Assembly (NCBI RefSeq): GCF_000317515.1
Contig: NC_019738.1
Span: 5,172,001-5,236,000, forward strand
Direction: 5' to 3'
Source of the DNA: Allocoleopsis franciscana PCC 7113
GTDB lineage: Bacteria; Cyanobacteriota; Cyanobacteriia; Cyanobacteriales; Coleofasciculaceae
Length of the DNA: 64,000 nt
Shown one piece after another: positions 41,653 through 51,423 of this stretch. The position numbers and the translations under genes are program-made. A model generated the notes under the pieces. That model did no database searches. It was not told where the DNA came from and was given only the letters and a program-made list of their open reading frames with translations. The stretch's first letter is position 1. Every line of letters begins with the position of its first letter.

Positions 41653-43386
41653 TTAAAACCGGATGCCGTAACCAACACCGAGAATGAACCGGACACCATC
41701 TCCAGCATTACCTGTCACATCAGCCGCCGCCGGGGTAATCACGAGGGGCACACCACGAATGGGATAAATCGAGGCTCCCAAATTCAAATCTTGACCCGTC
41801 CATTCGGCAATCAGGTTAACGGGTTCAGCCACTTTTAGAGCTACACTACCAAACACATTGGTCCCGCCTTCTCGATTGTTAACCTTCTCTTCTGAACGGA
41901 AACGACCCCCACCTAAGCCGAGGGAAACCGTGAGCGCGCTTAAGGGATCAGTGGGGTCTTGAGTTAGGGGAAGGACTTTAGTGACAACCCCGTAAACACT
42001 CTTGCCTGCATCGTTATTCCCCCAATCAATCGCATTCTCAACACCAACGGCAACGGCTAAGTCACCGCCCGTCTCATTGGTAAAGGTGCGGTGTACCTTA
42101 AAACTCACGCCACCATTTTCCCCAAAACCTTGCCGGAGGGTAGAATAAGAGGTGACCGCGACTTCAGCCGCCACTAGCTTTCTGGCATCCCCTAAACCAA
42201 AACCTGCGGTAACGGCACCATCATCAGTATTCGTAAAGCGGGTTCGTTCTTGATAGCCAAAGCCCACAAAAGCATCACGCCATTGAGCGCCAAACCCTGT
42301 GGGTGTACTAATACTGGTGCCGCCGCCAAATAGTCGCCGAGTGATGGTCGAAACAGGCGGTTCTGGAAGGCGATACTGTTGTCTCAAAGCCGCCAGATCA
42401 TTTTGGGGCGGGGGAGAAGGCTGTGTTGCAACGGGGGGTTGGTAGCCAATGATATAGCGTGATGCCATATCCGAAGGATTAACGGGTGGCAGAGTACCCT
42501 CTTTCACTAAAGCCTGATAGATAAAGGCCGCTACGTCGGCGCGAGTGGCGTTGATGTTGGGATTTAAGAGAGCAACATTTGGGTAGTTAACCACCAGTTG
42601 ATTCAATGTTGCCGCCGCCACCTTAGGACGGGCAAAATCAGGAATTTGTGCAGCGTCTTGAAAGCTACTGTTTAAGACGGAGGCGACTTGGGTAGGTGGA
42701 GACAGATCCAGTCCAGTCACCAGAGAGACTAACACCTGAACGCGAGGAATATTTTGTTCAGGCAGGAAGATACTGTTGGGGTATCCTTCCAGAAATCCTG
42801 TGCGATAAGCCGTTTGAATTGCCTCGAATCCCCAGTAATTGCTAGGGACATCCACAAACTGAGTGCCTGGGCGTTCAGCCGCTCGGGGAAACGCCTTACG
42901 AATCATTGCCGCAAACTGAGCGCGGGTTACTGGGTCATCGGGTCGGAATGTTCCATCGGGAAAACCCAGAATCACACCCCGTTCTGCTAGGGTTTCAATA
43001 AATGTCTGTGCCCAGTGACCTTGAACATCAGGAAAGGTTCTGTACTGAGCCAGTTGCATGGCGGTTGCTCTTGCCGGTTGTTGTTGCCCTACACTGACGG
43101 TGGTGGGCTGGCTCTGGTTGGGCACAGTGCTCCCCTGATCTGGAGCTTGGGGACGAAGAGCCTCGGCTCCCAGCATATTTTTCAGGAGAGATTGACCCAA
43201 AGAACCACCAGAAGAAGCCTTAGCTGTCGTTTTAGGAGGAGAGGGCGGTGTGGGATTGGCAACACCCGCCACAGCGGATAGCATAGTACTGCTTAAGATA
43301 GAGCTGATTAAGATATGCGCCCAAAGGCGTAGATTTTTGCTGACTTGATAGAAACGACCCGTGCATCTGGCTTTCCTCATCACCAT
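41653..43386 (-). CDS. SLH-domain outer-membrane beta-barrel protein (copy A)
   Basis: 577 residues. A long signal region (about 1-43, ending VAGVANP) is followed by a Pro/Ser/Gln-rich linker, then three S-layer-homology repeats (about 116-300: FPDVQGHWAQTFIETLAERGV, FVDVPSNYWGFEAIQTAYRTG, FQDAAQIPDFARPKVAAATL), which bind peptidoglycan or its polymers. The barrel domain (about 350-577, from STPTGFGAQWRDAFV) ends in FILGVGYGIRF with a terminal Phe. In cyanobacteria SLH plus barrel proteins link outer membrane to wall. Followed by a small secreted protein; the unit is duplicated downstream. Confidence 0.9.
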   Translation of the reverse strand: MVMRKARCTGRFYQVSKNLRLWAHILISSILSSTMLSAVAGVANPTPPSPPKTTAKASSGGSLGQSLLKNMLGAEALRPQAPDQGSTVPNQSQPTTVSVGQQQPARATAMQLAQYRTFPDVQGHWAQTFIETLAERGVILGFPDGTFRPDDPVTRAQFAAMIRKAFPRAAERPGTQFVDVPSNYWGFEAIQTAYRTGFLEGYPNSIFLPEQNIPRVQVLVSLVTGLDLSPPTQVASVLNSSFQDAAQIPDFARPKVAAATLNQLVVNYPNVALLNPNINATRADVAAFIYQALVKEGTLPPVNPSDMASRYIIGYQPPVATQPSPPPQNDLAALRQQYRLPEPPVSTITRRLFGGGTSISTPTGFGAQWRDAFVGFGYQERTRFTNTDDGAVTAGFGLGDARKLVAAEVAVTSYSTLRQGFGENGGVSFKVHRTFTNETGGDLAVAVGVENAIDWGNNDAGKSVYGVVTKVLPLTQDPTDPLSALTVSLGLGGGRFRSEEKVNNREGGTNVFGSVALKVAEPVNLIAEWTGQDLNLGASIYPIRGVPLVITPAAADVTGNAGDGVRFILGVGYGIRF

Positions 43387-43594
43387 TTCCTACTATGCGT
43401 GCAGTTGAGTTAATACCTCAAAGGTACACGAGGTTAGTCTATTTTATGTCATCACTATATCTTCCGGAACTTTCCCCAAAAATAGAGTGACTTGGTGTAA
43501 AGAGAGTCAACATTTGATTAATCGAGACGGTTTGAAAGTGAGCCCAAAAAGACCCTTTGAGATGTTTTGTCGAATCGGTATGACAGGTAGTGGT

Positions 43595-45202
43595 ATGAGG
43601 AAACGCCTGAATCCACCCATCGCGGGTTTAACCTTGATCACATTGATGGCGACGGCTGTACCCGCTCCTAGCCATGCCCAACTTCCCACCTTACCAGCTC
43701 CTAGGGATTCACAAACTTCCCCTTCCCCTAATCCGAACAATGTTCCATTTCCTCCAGCATCTGCGCTTGAGGGTTCCCCAATTCCCTCATTTTCCACGCC
43801 TCCCTCATCCCCGGAGGCACCCCCTCCTCCGGCTGGGAGTCGCCCCTCTGGATTTAGTAACTTACCACCGGAAACCCCTTACACCCTCGGCGCTGGCGAT
43901 CGCGTCAGAGTTGATGTCTTTGATGTTCCTGAATACAGTGGCGAGTTTGCGGTTTTAGTGGATGGTACCCTGAACCTACCGGTGATTGGTGCCGTTACCG
44001 TGCGAGGGCGGACACTGCAACAAGCCAGTGAAACCATTTCTCAACTCTATGCTCGCTACGTGAGGCGTCCCCTTGTCACCGTAGGACTCCTAGCTCCCCG
44101 CCCCGTCACGATTGCCGTCGCGGGTGAAGTCAATCGTCCGGGAACTTACACCGCAGGTGCTCAAGGTGGCGCTGGTGCTGGTACAGTCGCAGGACAATTT
44201 CCCACCGTCACCCAGGCGATTACTCTGGCGGGTGGCATTACTCAAGCGGCTGCTGTAGGGGAGGTCAAACTCCGGCGTCGTAATTCACCCACAACCTACA
44301 CCATTAACCTCTGGGCTTTATTAAACCAGGGCGACATCTCCCAAGATGTAGCGTTAAGAGATGGAGACACCCTGTTTATCCCCACGGTTACGGATGTCAA
44401 TCCCACCGACACTCGGACACTGGCGGATGCTAGTTTCGCCAACCGACAAGCTCAACCGATTAATATTGCGATCGTGGGCGAAGTTGCTCGTCCTGGCCCT
44501 TATGAAATCACAGGTGGAGGAGCCGGGACGGGCGGTGCTACAGGCGCAGTCACCGGTGCCACGACGGGTGTAGCGGCAGGCGGAGGCACGGCGGGCGGCC
44601 CACCAACGATCACCAAGGCGATTCAAGTGGCTGGAGGGATTACCTCCCAGGCGGATGTACGCTCTGTCACTATCCGGCGTCCAACTCGCTCAGGCCAATC
44701 CAAAGTCATTGAGGTCAATTTATGGGAGATGTTGCGTACCGGTGACATCTCTCAAGACGTAATCTTACAAAATGGCGACACCATTACAATTCCTACCGCC
44801 ACGGCGATTGACCCCGCCGAGGCAACCATACTGGCTGGAGCGAGTATTTCTCCCAATACCATTGTGGTGAACGTGGTTGGGGAAGTGACCCGAGCCGGTG
44901 CTATCCCCGTGCCCCCCAACACCCCCTTGAATCAAGCCATACTGGCAGCAGGTGGATTTAACACTCGCGCCAAGAAGAGTAAGGTTGACCTAATTCGCCT
45001 CAATCCCAATGGCTCGGTTTCCAAACGAGAAGTTGAGGTCGATTTGGCTCAGGGCATTAATGAAGAAGGTAATCCTACTTTACGCAACAATGATGTTGTG
45101 GTTGTCAGACGCTCTACCGTCGCTAGCATTGGGGATACTCTGGGTACGGTTTTGTCACCGATTACTAACTTCTTCGGCTTCTTAAACCTGTTTGGTTTTT
45201 AA
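43595..45202 (+). CDS. Polysaccharide export outer-membrane protein (OPX/Wza-like, SLBB)
   Basis: 535 residues from ATG 43595 (alternative ATG 43580). Signal peptide (about 1-30, LTLITLMATAVPAPSHA), Pro-rich linker (about 32-90), Poly_export domain (about 94-180: YTLGAGDRVRVDVFDVPEYSGE, FAVLVDGTLNLPVIGAV, SQLYARYVRRPLVTV), then three SLBB-type beta-grasp repeats (VAGEVNRPGTYT, IVGEVARPGPYEI, VVGEVTRAGAIPV) each with a Gly/Ala-rich loop. Such proteins form the outer-membrane channel of Wza/Wzc-type capsule exporters. Divergent from the SLH barrel; the BY-kinase lies 306 bases downstream on the same strand. Confidence 0.9.
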   Translation: MRKRLNPPIAGLTLITLMATAVPAPSHAQLPTLPAPRDSQTSPSPNPNNVPFPPASALEGSPIPSFSTPPSSPEAPPPPAGSRPSGFSNLPPETPYTLGAGDRVRVDVFDVPEYSGEFAVLVDGTLNLPVIGAVTVRGRTLQQASETISQLYARYVRRPLVTVGLLAPRPVTIAVAGEVNRPGTYTAGAQGGAGAGTVAGQFPTVTQAITLAGGITQAAAVGEVKLRRRNSPTTYTINLWALLNQGDISQDVALRDGDTLFIPTVTDVNPTDTRTLADASFANRQAQPINIAIVGEVARPGPYEITGGGAGTGGATGAVTGATTGVAAGGGTAGGPPTITKAIQVAGGITSQADVRSVTIRRPTRSGQSKVIEVNLWEMLRTGDISQDVILQNGDTITIPTATAIDPAEATILAGASISPNTIVVNVVGEVTRAGAIPVPPNTPLNQAILAAGGFNTRAKKSKVDLIRLNPNGSVSKREVEVDLAQGINEEGNPTLRNNDVVVVRRSTVASIGDTLGTVLSPITNFFGFLNLFGF

Positions 45203-45508
45203 ACTGTTTAGATGGCTTGGCAATTAATCATGAGCGGTTTTTTCGGTTGTCTTTCGGGTTCAAGCGTTGGTGCCGACGACAACCGACTTAACCTTTTCGG
45301 GAGCCTCAAGTATTGGGAATGGCATGAGGGGGAAGGAGGCGGTTAACCAGATTCGCAATCTTCAGCCTTGATCCGCAGGGCGAGGGAGCATCAATTCCCA
45401 CCCTGCCTAGATTCTGTGTAGTATCCTAGGCATACTAGATACAGAATTAGATAAACCAGTAAATTTTTTCCACATTCTTTCCATTTATCAAGAAGGGCGG
45501 GGGCAAGT
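45203..45508. other. Spacer between OPX and BY-kinase genes, with inverted repeat
   Basis: No gene. Contains inverted repeat TCGGTTGTC (45243-45251)/GACAACCGA (45278-45286), a possible terminator for the OPX gene, and a promoter region with AT-rich bases before the ATG at 45509 (RBS-like GGGCGGGGGC). Confidence 0.45.
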
Positions 45509-47836
45509 ATGGAGATGGGCAATATTCAAGATCCATTACTACCGAATGGCAATGGTAAGCGCTTGCCGTCAATGCCGCTCATCTATCCCACTAAACCGCC
45601 AGAGAATCCTGATGATGATGACCTCAATCTTCGGCAGCTATTGACCGTATTCAAGCGTCGTGCCCTTGTCATTGCTGGGGTCGCGATCGCTGTAACTTCG
45701 GGAATTGGTTTTTGGAGTTTTCGTCAGGAGCCAAAATACGAAAGTCGCTTCCAGCTTTTGGTCGAACCGGTCACAGCCGAGGGGGGAAAGCTGAACAAAT
45801 TGGCACAAGTGCCCGGTGTCACTGATGTTCCCTATTCGGTTCTGGATTACGACACGCAAATTCAGGTGCTGCGTAGCCCGAATTTAATGAGTCCCATTCT
45901 TAAAGAAATCCAAAAGCGCTATCCCGACGTTAGCTACGATTCCCTAATTACCAGTACTAAGCTCAAAATTGGTCGATTGGAAGAAACAAAAATTCTAGAA
46001 GTCCGCTATCGGGACACAGACGCCAAAAAAGTTCGGGAAATCTTACACCAGGTTGCCAGGGGTTATTTGCGCTATTCACTGCAAGAGCGGCAGATGAACC
46101 TGAAGAAGGGTATTGAGTTTGTGGATAGTCAATTACCTCAACTACGCCTGCGGGTAGACAAACTCCAAGCTGATCTGCAAGCATTTCGGCAGCGCAACGA
46201 ACTCCTCGACCCGGAAAGCCAATCCCAACAGCTCGCGATGCGGGTGAATACAATTGAGCAACAGCAGGTAGACACACAAGTCAAGATCAGAGAAAACCAA
46301 TCTCTGTATGCTACCCTTACGTCACAACTGGGGTTGCAACCGGAGCAGGCGATCGCGACAACTAGCCTCAGTGAAGCTCCTCGCTACCAACAACTCCTCA
46401 ACCAGCTACAAGAAATTGAAGCCAAAATTGCTAAGGAGTCAGCACGTTTTACGGAAGACAGCCCGACCATTGTTGCCCTACGCAACCAACAGCGCAATCT
46501 CCTACCTCTGCTGGAACAAGAATCCCAAAAAGTGATCGGGACGAATCTGCAACAGGCCGGTGTCACCAATGATTCACCGAGTTCGATTCGTAACCAACTG
46601 TCACAGCAACTGGTAGATGCCGCTAACCAAATTCAAGTTTTGCAAATGCGACAAAAGGCGATCGCTCAAGCTGAACGCCTGTTAAACCAGCAAGTTAGAC
46701 AAATGCCGGTGGTTGCTCGCCAATACACCGATTTACAACGAGAACTGAATGTGGCGACGGAGAGCTTAAATCGCTTTCTGGGGGTTCGGGAGGGATTGCA
46801 AATTGAAGTTGCCCAGAAATCTCTGCCTTGGGAAATCATTTTAAAACCTGAAGTGCCTAAATTTCCGGTTTCTCCTAATAATGAGCGGAACCTTATTTTA
46901 GGTGCGATCGCGGGTTTATTATTGGGCACGGTTGTTGCCTTAATGGTCGAACGTTTAGACAATGTTTTCCACTCTCCCGATGAACTCAAAGACCGCACTA
47001 AACTGCCACTGCTGGGTGTCATTCCCTACAGCAAACAACTGAAAGAAATCATGCCTGCGGCTACTTTGGCTGATAAAATGCCAGAGCCAGAAGATGCCAC
47101 ACCCAAAAAGGGCAATCGCCGCCAGCCCCAATGGTATAAAGCATCGCCCTTTTTAGAATCCTTCCGTTCTCTGCATACCAATATTCGCTTTCTGGGTAGT
47201 GATACACCTATTCACTCCATTGTGATTAGCTCGGCAACACCAGGCGATGGCAAATCGACCGTTTCCGTTCACCTCGCTCAAGCGGCGGCAGCAATGGGGC
47301 AACGGGTACTGCTAGTCGATGCTGACTTGCGCTTACCACAGGTGCATAAAGTTTTGGGCTTGGAAAACCAAATTGGTCTGAGTAACGTAATTGCCACTGG
47401 ATGTACGGCGAAACAAGCCATCCAGCGATTACCGATGTGGGATCACTTGTATGTCTTAACCGCTGGTCAGCTTCCACCTGACCCCACTCGGCTCCTATCT
47501 TCTAAGAAAATGCTGTATCTGATGGAGCAATTTCATGCCGTTTTTGACCTGGTGATTTACGATACACCCCCTGTCCTAGGACTGGCGGATGGTCAACTTT
47601 TGGCCGCTCATACCAATGGGGTTGTCATGGTAGGAGGATTGGGTAAAACGGATCGGTCAATGATGATGCAATCCTTAGATCGGCTGAGAATTTCTAACGC
47701 TACTGTTTTAGGTGTGGTTGCCAACGGTGTCAAGGGGTATACCACCCAATCTTACTATCATTATCAACACTACTATGCCCCAACTGAATCAGAAGTGATG
47801 AAGGCGAAGAAGCTGTTGCAAAAAAGGATGGGTTAA
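45509..47836 (+). CDS. Polysaccharide biosynthesis tyrosine autokinase (Wzc-like)
   Basis: 775 residues. N-terminal Wzz-type domain with membrane helix at about 51-70 (LVIAGVAIAVTSGIGFW) and a second at about 470-488 (NLILGAIAGLLLGTVVALMV), between them a long coiled coil (about 200-420). The C-terminal BY-kinase (about 550-740) has Walker A SATPGDGKSTVSVH (~577), Walker A' LLVDADLRLP and Walker B LVIYDTPP. The tyrosine tail YTTQSYYHYQHYYAPTE is the autophosphorylation cluster. It drives chain-length control and export together with the OPX protein. The D-D-D-D acidic stretch at 37-40 precedes the first helix. Confidence 0.95.
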   Translation: MEMGNIQDPLLPNGNGKRLPSMPLIYPTKPPENPDDDDLNLRQLLTVFKRRALVIAGVAIAVTSGIGFWSFRQEPKYESRFQLLVEPVTAEGGKLNKLAQVPGVTDVPYSVLDYDTQIQVLRSPNLMSPILKEIQKRYPDVSYDSLITSTKLKIGRLEETKILEVRYRDTDAKKVREILHQVARGYLRYSLQERQMNLKKGIEFVDSQLPQLRLRVDKLQADLQAFRQRNELLDPESQSQQLAMRVNTIEQQQVDTQVKIRENQSLYATLTSQLGLQPEQAIATTSLSEAPRYQQLLNQLQEIEAKIAKESARFTEDSPTIVALRNQQRNLLPLLEQESQKVIGTNLQQAGVTNDSPSSIRNQLSQQLVDAANQIQVLQMRQKAIAQAERLLNQQVRQMPVVARQYTDLQRELNVATESLNRFLGVREGLQIEVAQKSLPWEIILKPEVPKFPVSPNNERNLILGAIAGLLLGTVVALMVERLDNVFHSPDELKDRTKLPLLGVIPYSKQLKEIMPAATLADKMPEPEDATPKKGNRRQPQWYKASPFLESFRSLHTNIRFLGSDTPIHSIVISSATPGDGKSTVSVHLAQAAAAMGQRVLLVDADLRLPQVHKVLGLENQIGLSNVIATGCTAKQAIQRLPMWDHLYVLTAGQLPPDPTRLLSSKKMLYLMEQFHAVFDLVIYDTPPVLGLADGQLLAAHTNGVVMVGGLGKTDRSMMMQSLDRLRISNATVLGVVANGVKGYTTQSYYHYQHYYAPTESEVMKAKKLLQKRMG

Positions 47837-48083
47837 CTACCCCTTTTTTAGTGGGGATAAGGTAGATGGCAGATGGAACAAAAAACCTAAGCTGAAAAGG
47901 GGGTTATCAAGACGGATTTTGTATCAAATGTTCTGAATTTGGGGTTGGAAGTTTAATCGTAAAAATCCTACCTTTTCTAATCGTTGACAAAAGCTTACCT
48001 CTAAAAAATTAAAAGAAAAGGCGATAAAGTCACCTACTGAGGCAGAATAATCCTATTATCATTGTTCGCAACTTTTCAACCCA

Positions 48084-48482
48084 TTAACCACCACTAATCT
48101 TGGCTTTATAACCCATCTGAATCAGCAGTGGAACAAGTTTTTGAGTATGGTCACCCTGAATTTCTAGGGTATTATCCTTTACCGCACCCCCACTACCACA
48201 CTGGGTTTTGAGTTGCTTTAATAACTTCGCTAAAGTTTCGGGCGTGGCTTGAAATCCACTAATGACGGTTACCGTTTTTCCCTTACGTCCCTTACGGGAA
48301 GCTTGTACCCTCAAATCTTGTTGATTGGCAGGTAGTTCTTGAACAGCTCGTTCAGTGGCAGCCGGCTTACTGCCCGAACCAAACTCTTGGTAAACAACAC
48401 GATTGCCTGTGGCATCCCCTTTTTGGCTATCGCTAGAGGATTGAGAATTAGACGATTTCCGGTTTGATTTTGATGAAGTCAT
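48084..48482 (-). CDS. SUI1/eIF1-family translation initiation protein (YciH-like)
   Basis: 132 residues from ATG 48482; AAAGGT immediately upstream also fits. The C-terminal SUI1 fold (about 60-130) shows LRVQASRKGRKGKTVTVISGFQAT, LAKLLKQLKTQCGSGGAVKDN and TLEIQGDH-x2-KLVPLLIQMGY. The N-terminal 55 residues are Ser/Asn/Gln-rich and probably disordered. In bacteria the family is of uncertain role in start-codon selection. Confidence 0.9.
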   Translation of the reverse strand: MTSSKSNRKSSNSQSSSDSQKGDATGNRVVYQEFGSGSKPAATERAVQELPANQQDLRVQASRKGRKGKTVTVISGFQATPETLAKLLKQLKTQCGSGGAVKDNTLEIQGDHTQKLVPLLIQMGYKAKISGG

Positions 48483-48632
48483 ACCTTTTAACAAAATAGT
48501 GAAGATGAAGTATGAAAGATGAATTTTTACTTTCTCAGGTAACCCCTGGTAAACAAGTCGTTATGTTTATAATTCAACCTTCATACTTCAAGTATTATTG
48601 ATTCACCTTGGCGCAAAAATTAGACTCTGCTG

Positions 48633-50879
48633 CTACGGTACCGTAATGGGAACCAAAGCATTCTCCGGTACATAAGTACGGTAAATCCCATTATCAGCAA
48701 AAACTAAAGTCAGCCGTATCGGATAATCGGGGCTAATTTGTAAATCGGCCCAAGGCACTGCCACCTCCAAGCACTGCTCAAATGCAGCTTGAGCACGACT
48801 GGCTCTGGGATGCCAAAGTAGATGCTCCCCAGCTTCCTCAAACCAAGTTGAGGCCGTTTGCAAATTAATCCCTAGATGGTGGTGGAACAGATAGTTCAAC
48901 GGTGCCTCTTCCGGCAATTCTGCGATCGGTGCAGGACTGTTGTGCATAATTTGATCGGGGTAAAACCACAACAGGTGCAATTCTGAGGGAATGTCCTTAC
49001 CCGGTTGCATCCCACTCTTGAAGTCAACGCGCAGGTAAAAGTTGAGGTGATCGACCCCGTACCATAGGCGCTGAACTGCACTGCTGCGGTGCATTGTACC
49101 TCGTGCGCCCCCAATCTCCAGACGACCCGCCTTATCCCAATCCTGCTCATCTCCCTTGCCATTGATCACAGGGTGAATGAAACTTTCGGGTTGATGGTCT
49201 CCCCGAATTTCGTGGATTTCTACCTCTTTTTTAAGATTGCGAGGAATCGGCTCATTCAAGCTGGTGTAAATGGCGCTGAGATGTTCCCGGAATAACTGGT
49301 CGAATATGGCATCGTGGTTAGAGGAATGACCCTCGCCAAACCACCAGAACCAATCTGAACCTTCCGCCGCATACAAGGCTTCCCAAACTTCTGGGTTATT
49401 TTCTTCCGTCGCTTCTGGATGATTCGCTAAGACTTGCCGTGCTTCTGTCAGCAAGTCCCAAGCTCGATTTTTGGCAGGGTCTCCAATCCAAGTGGTGAAG
49501 CTACCATCCACCCAGGAACCACTGTGGAGTTGTTCTGATGGAATAATTTCGGTGGCTGGAAACTGTTCGATAAATTCACTCACCGTTACCAGCTTGATAT
49601 CTGAATGGTCGCTTAGGGTCTGATAAAGCGATTCTAGGAAGGGGATGCCGTCTTTGTAATAATACTCCCAGCAATTTTCCCCATCTAGAGCAATGGTGAC
49701 CAACCATGGGTTTTCTAAGGAGGTGCCACCTTCATGTTGCCGAGATTTTAAAGAACGAGAAATTGCTTCTAAATGTCCCACCAAGTTGCTAGAAGCCTGC
49801 TTCGCATCCATGGTTCCATAAGTAAAACCAATTAAATCCGATAAGCGATGGTCTCGGAATACGATCGCCAGAGGGCCATAAGGGGTTTCCAGGCGATAGG
49901 GACGGTAGAGTACCTCCGGATCTACCACATTCCCGGCCTCATCCCGGTGGAAGAAGTGCTTCAGCGTACACCCCAACACCGCCTCATCGGAGCAAATCCA
50001 CTCAAACCCTTGTTGAGCAATGTAAGGTAAAACCTCAGGGCTAACGGACTGCTCCGAAGGCCACAACCCACGCGGAGTTCGACCAAAGCGGTCTTGATAC
50101 ATCGTCCACGATTTCTTCAGGTGCCGGGGAATATCTTCTTCCCACTGAAATCGATGTTGGGGCAAGTTCATGTGAGGGACAGCCCGACGCCCTGCATTGG
50201 TATCTGCCAGTAGGGGCAAAATGGGGTGGGTGTAGGGTGTTGTGGTCACTTCTAGCTGACCGGCATCCTGCATTTTCCGGTGCTGGGGAATAATCCGACC
50301 GATGATTTCTCTCTGCTTGGAATAAATGCGTTGGCGATCGCTTAAGGTAAAATTCCGCCCTTGCTTTAACCATCCCTCAATCTCTGGGTCATCCCAAAAC
50401 AGAGGGTCAATCCAGGCTAGATTGTGCCACGCCAGCAAGTCACTAAAATCTTCGAGCGTCCAATTATCCAGACACCATTCCCTTCCTTTGTCCTGTCGCA
50501 ACCCGTACAGTTCCCGGTAGCGAGGATGGGGGTCAATCAGGGTGTGGTGATTGCCATCAAAAAAATGCTCGATGATAAATTGCTTCTGTTCGATGTTGAG
50601 CTGTTCGCTGGGTGTCAAAGCCACTTCCAGATAGGGATCGAACGCTTTACCCGCGACATAATCTTCGAGCTGCAAAATCAGCGAAGGAACCAAGTTCACT
50701 GTCTGATGCAGCTTGGGATAGCGCTCTAAAAGTAGCACTAAATCTAAGTAGTCTTTTGTACCATGTAACCGCACCCAAGGTAGACGGTATTGCCCTAGAG
50801 TACCCGATCCGCGATCGCGACATTTGTACAAGGGTTGGTGCTGATGCCAGATAAAAGCGACGTATAAGGGATAAGACAT
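48633..50879 (-). CDS. Glycoside hydrolase family 57 (alpha-amylase/amylopullulanase-like)
   Basis: 748 residues. GH57 motifs are clear: HQHQPLY (motif 1), GLWPSEQSVS (motif 2), WICSDEAVLG (motif 3, nucleophile Glu about residue 298), ALDGENCWEYY (motif 4/5 region with the acid Asp). The C-terminal about 200 residues hold a beta-sandwich-like module (HLLWFYPDQIMHN to the end). No signal peptide, so likely cytosolic glycogen or maltodextrin processing. ATG at 50879; the next gene upstream on the same strand (Nfu, 50973) is 93 bases away. Confidence 0.9.
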   Translation of the reverse strand: MSYPLYVAFIWHQHQPLYKCRDRGSGTLGQYRLPWVRLHGTKDYLDLVLLLERYPKLHQTVNLVPSLILQLEDYVAGKAFDPYLEVALTPSEQLNIEQKQFIIEHFFDGNHHTLIDPHPRYRELYGLRQDKGREWCLDNWTLEDFSDLLAWHNLAWIDPLFWDDPEIEGWLKQGRNFTLSDRQRIYSKQREIIGRIIPQHRKMQDAGQLEVTTTPYTHPILPLLADTNAGRRAVPHMNLPQHRFQWEEDIPRHLKKSWTMYQDRFGRTPRGLWPSEQSVSPEVLPYIAQQGFEWICSDEAVLGCTLKHFFHRDEAGNVVDPEVLYRPYRLETPYGPLAIVFRDHRLSDLIGFTYGTMDAKQASSNLVGHLEAISRSLKSRQHEGGTSLENPWLVTIALDGENCWEYYYKDGIPFLESLYQTLSDHSDIKLVTVSEFIEQFPATEIIPSEQLHSGSWVDGSFTTWIGDPAKNRAWDLLTEARQVLANHPEATEENNPEVWEALYAAEGSDWFWWFGEGHSSNHDAIFDQLFREHLSAIYTSLNEPIPRNLKKEVEIHEIRGDHQPESFIHPVINGKGDEQDWDKAGRLEIGGARGTMHRSSAVQRLWYGVDHLNFYLRVDFKSGMQPGKDIPSELHLLWFYPDQIMHNSPAPIAELPEEAPLNYLFHHHLGINLQTASTWFEEAGEHLLWHPRASRAQAAFEQCLEVAVPWADLQISPDYPIRLTLVFADNGIYRTYVPENALVPITVP

Positions 50880-50972
50880 GCGTTTTGAGTCGGATGAGAC
50901 GTGTGAGTCAAGAGTTGGGGAAGATCATGACAGTCCTCCCCGTCTTAACTCTTAACTTTTAACTCAAAACGG

Positions 50973-51215
50973 CTACATGACTTGCTCAACTTCAGCAATT
51001 TCTGGGATGAATTCGCGTAAGCGCCGCTCAATCCCCATTCTCAGGGTCATGGTTGAACTGGGGCAAGACCCGCAGGCACCTTGAAGCCGAAGTCTAACAA
51101 TCGGGCCATCTAACTCGACGAGTTCGACATTTCCACCATCCGCCATCAAGTAGGGACGCAAGTCATCCAAAACTGTTTCGACGTTCTCAGGAGTTAGCGC
51201 CATTGCTTGGGACAT
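50973..51215 (-). CDS. NifU-like iron-sulfur scaffold (Nfu)
   Basis: 80 residues, a single Nfu domain: [31 protein letters not shown] and the cluster-binding C-G-S-C motif in [23 protein letters not shown]. In cyanobacteria this small protein (NfuA/CnfU type) assembles 4Fe-4S clusters for photosystem I and is expected to be important for growth. An ATG four codons downstream (MALTPE) is an alternative start. Confidence 0.95.
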   Translation of the reverse strand: MSQAMALTPENVETVLDDLRPYLMADGGNVELVELDGPIVRLRLQGACGSCPSSTMTLRMGIERRLREFIPEIAEVEQVM

Positions 51216-51423
51216 AATTGTTCATCCTTTGTGCTTTGTGATTTTTTGATTGAATCGCAGCTATCTTCATCCTAGCTTCCTTGAGTAGAGCAGAAAGACT
51301 AGCTTTCAGCAATTAGCTTCGTTGTCTGGCACATCGGAAGAACGAATCGTTTAGATTGGTTGTGTTCTATACCAGCTCAATCAGCTCGCTAATCACTGAA
51401 AGATCATAGCGAATCGATCAGGA

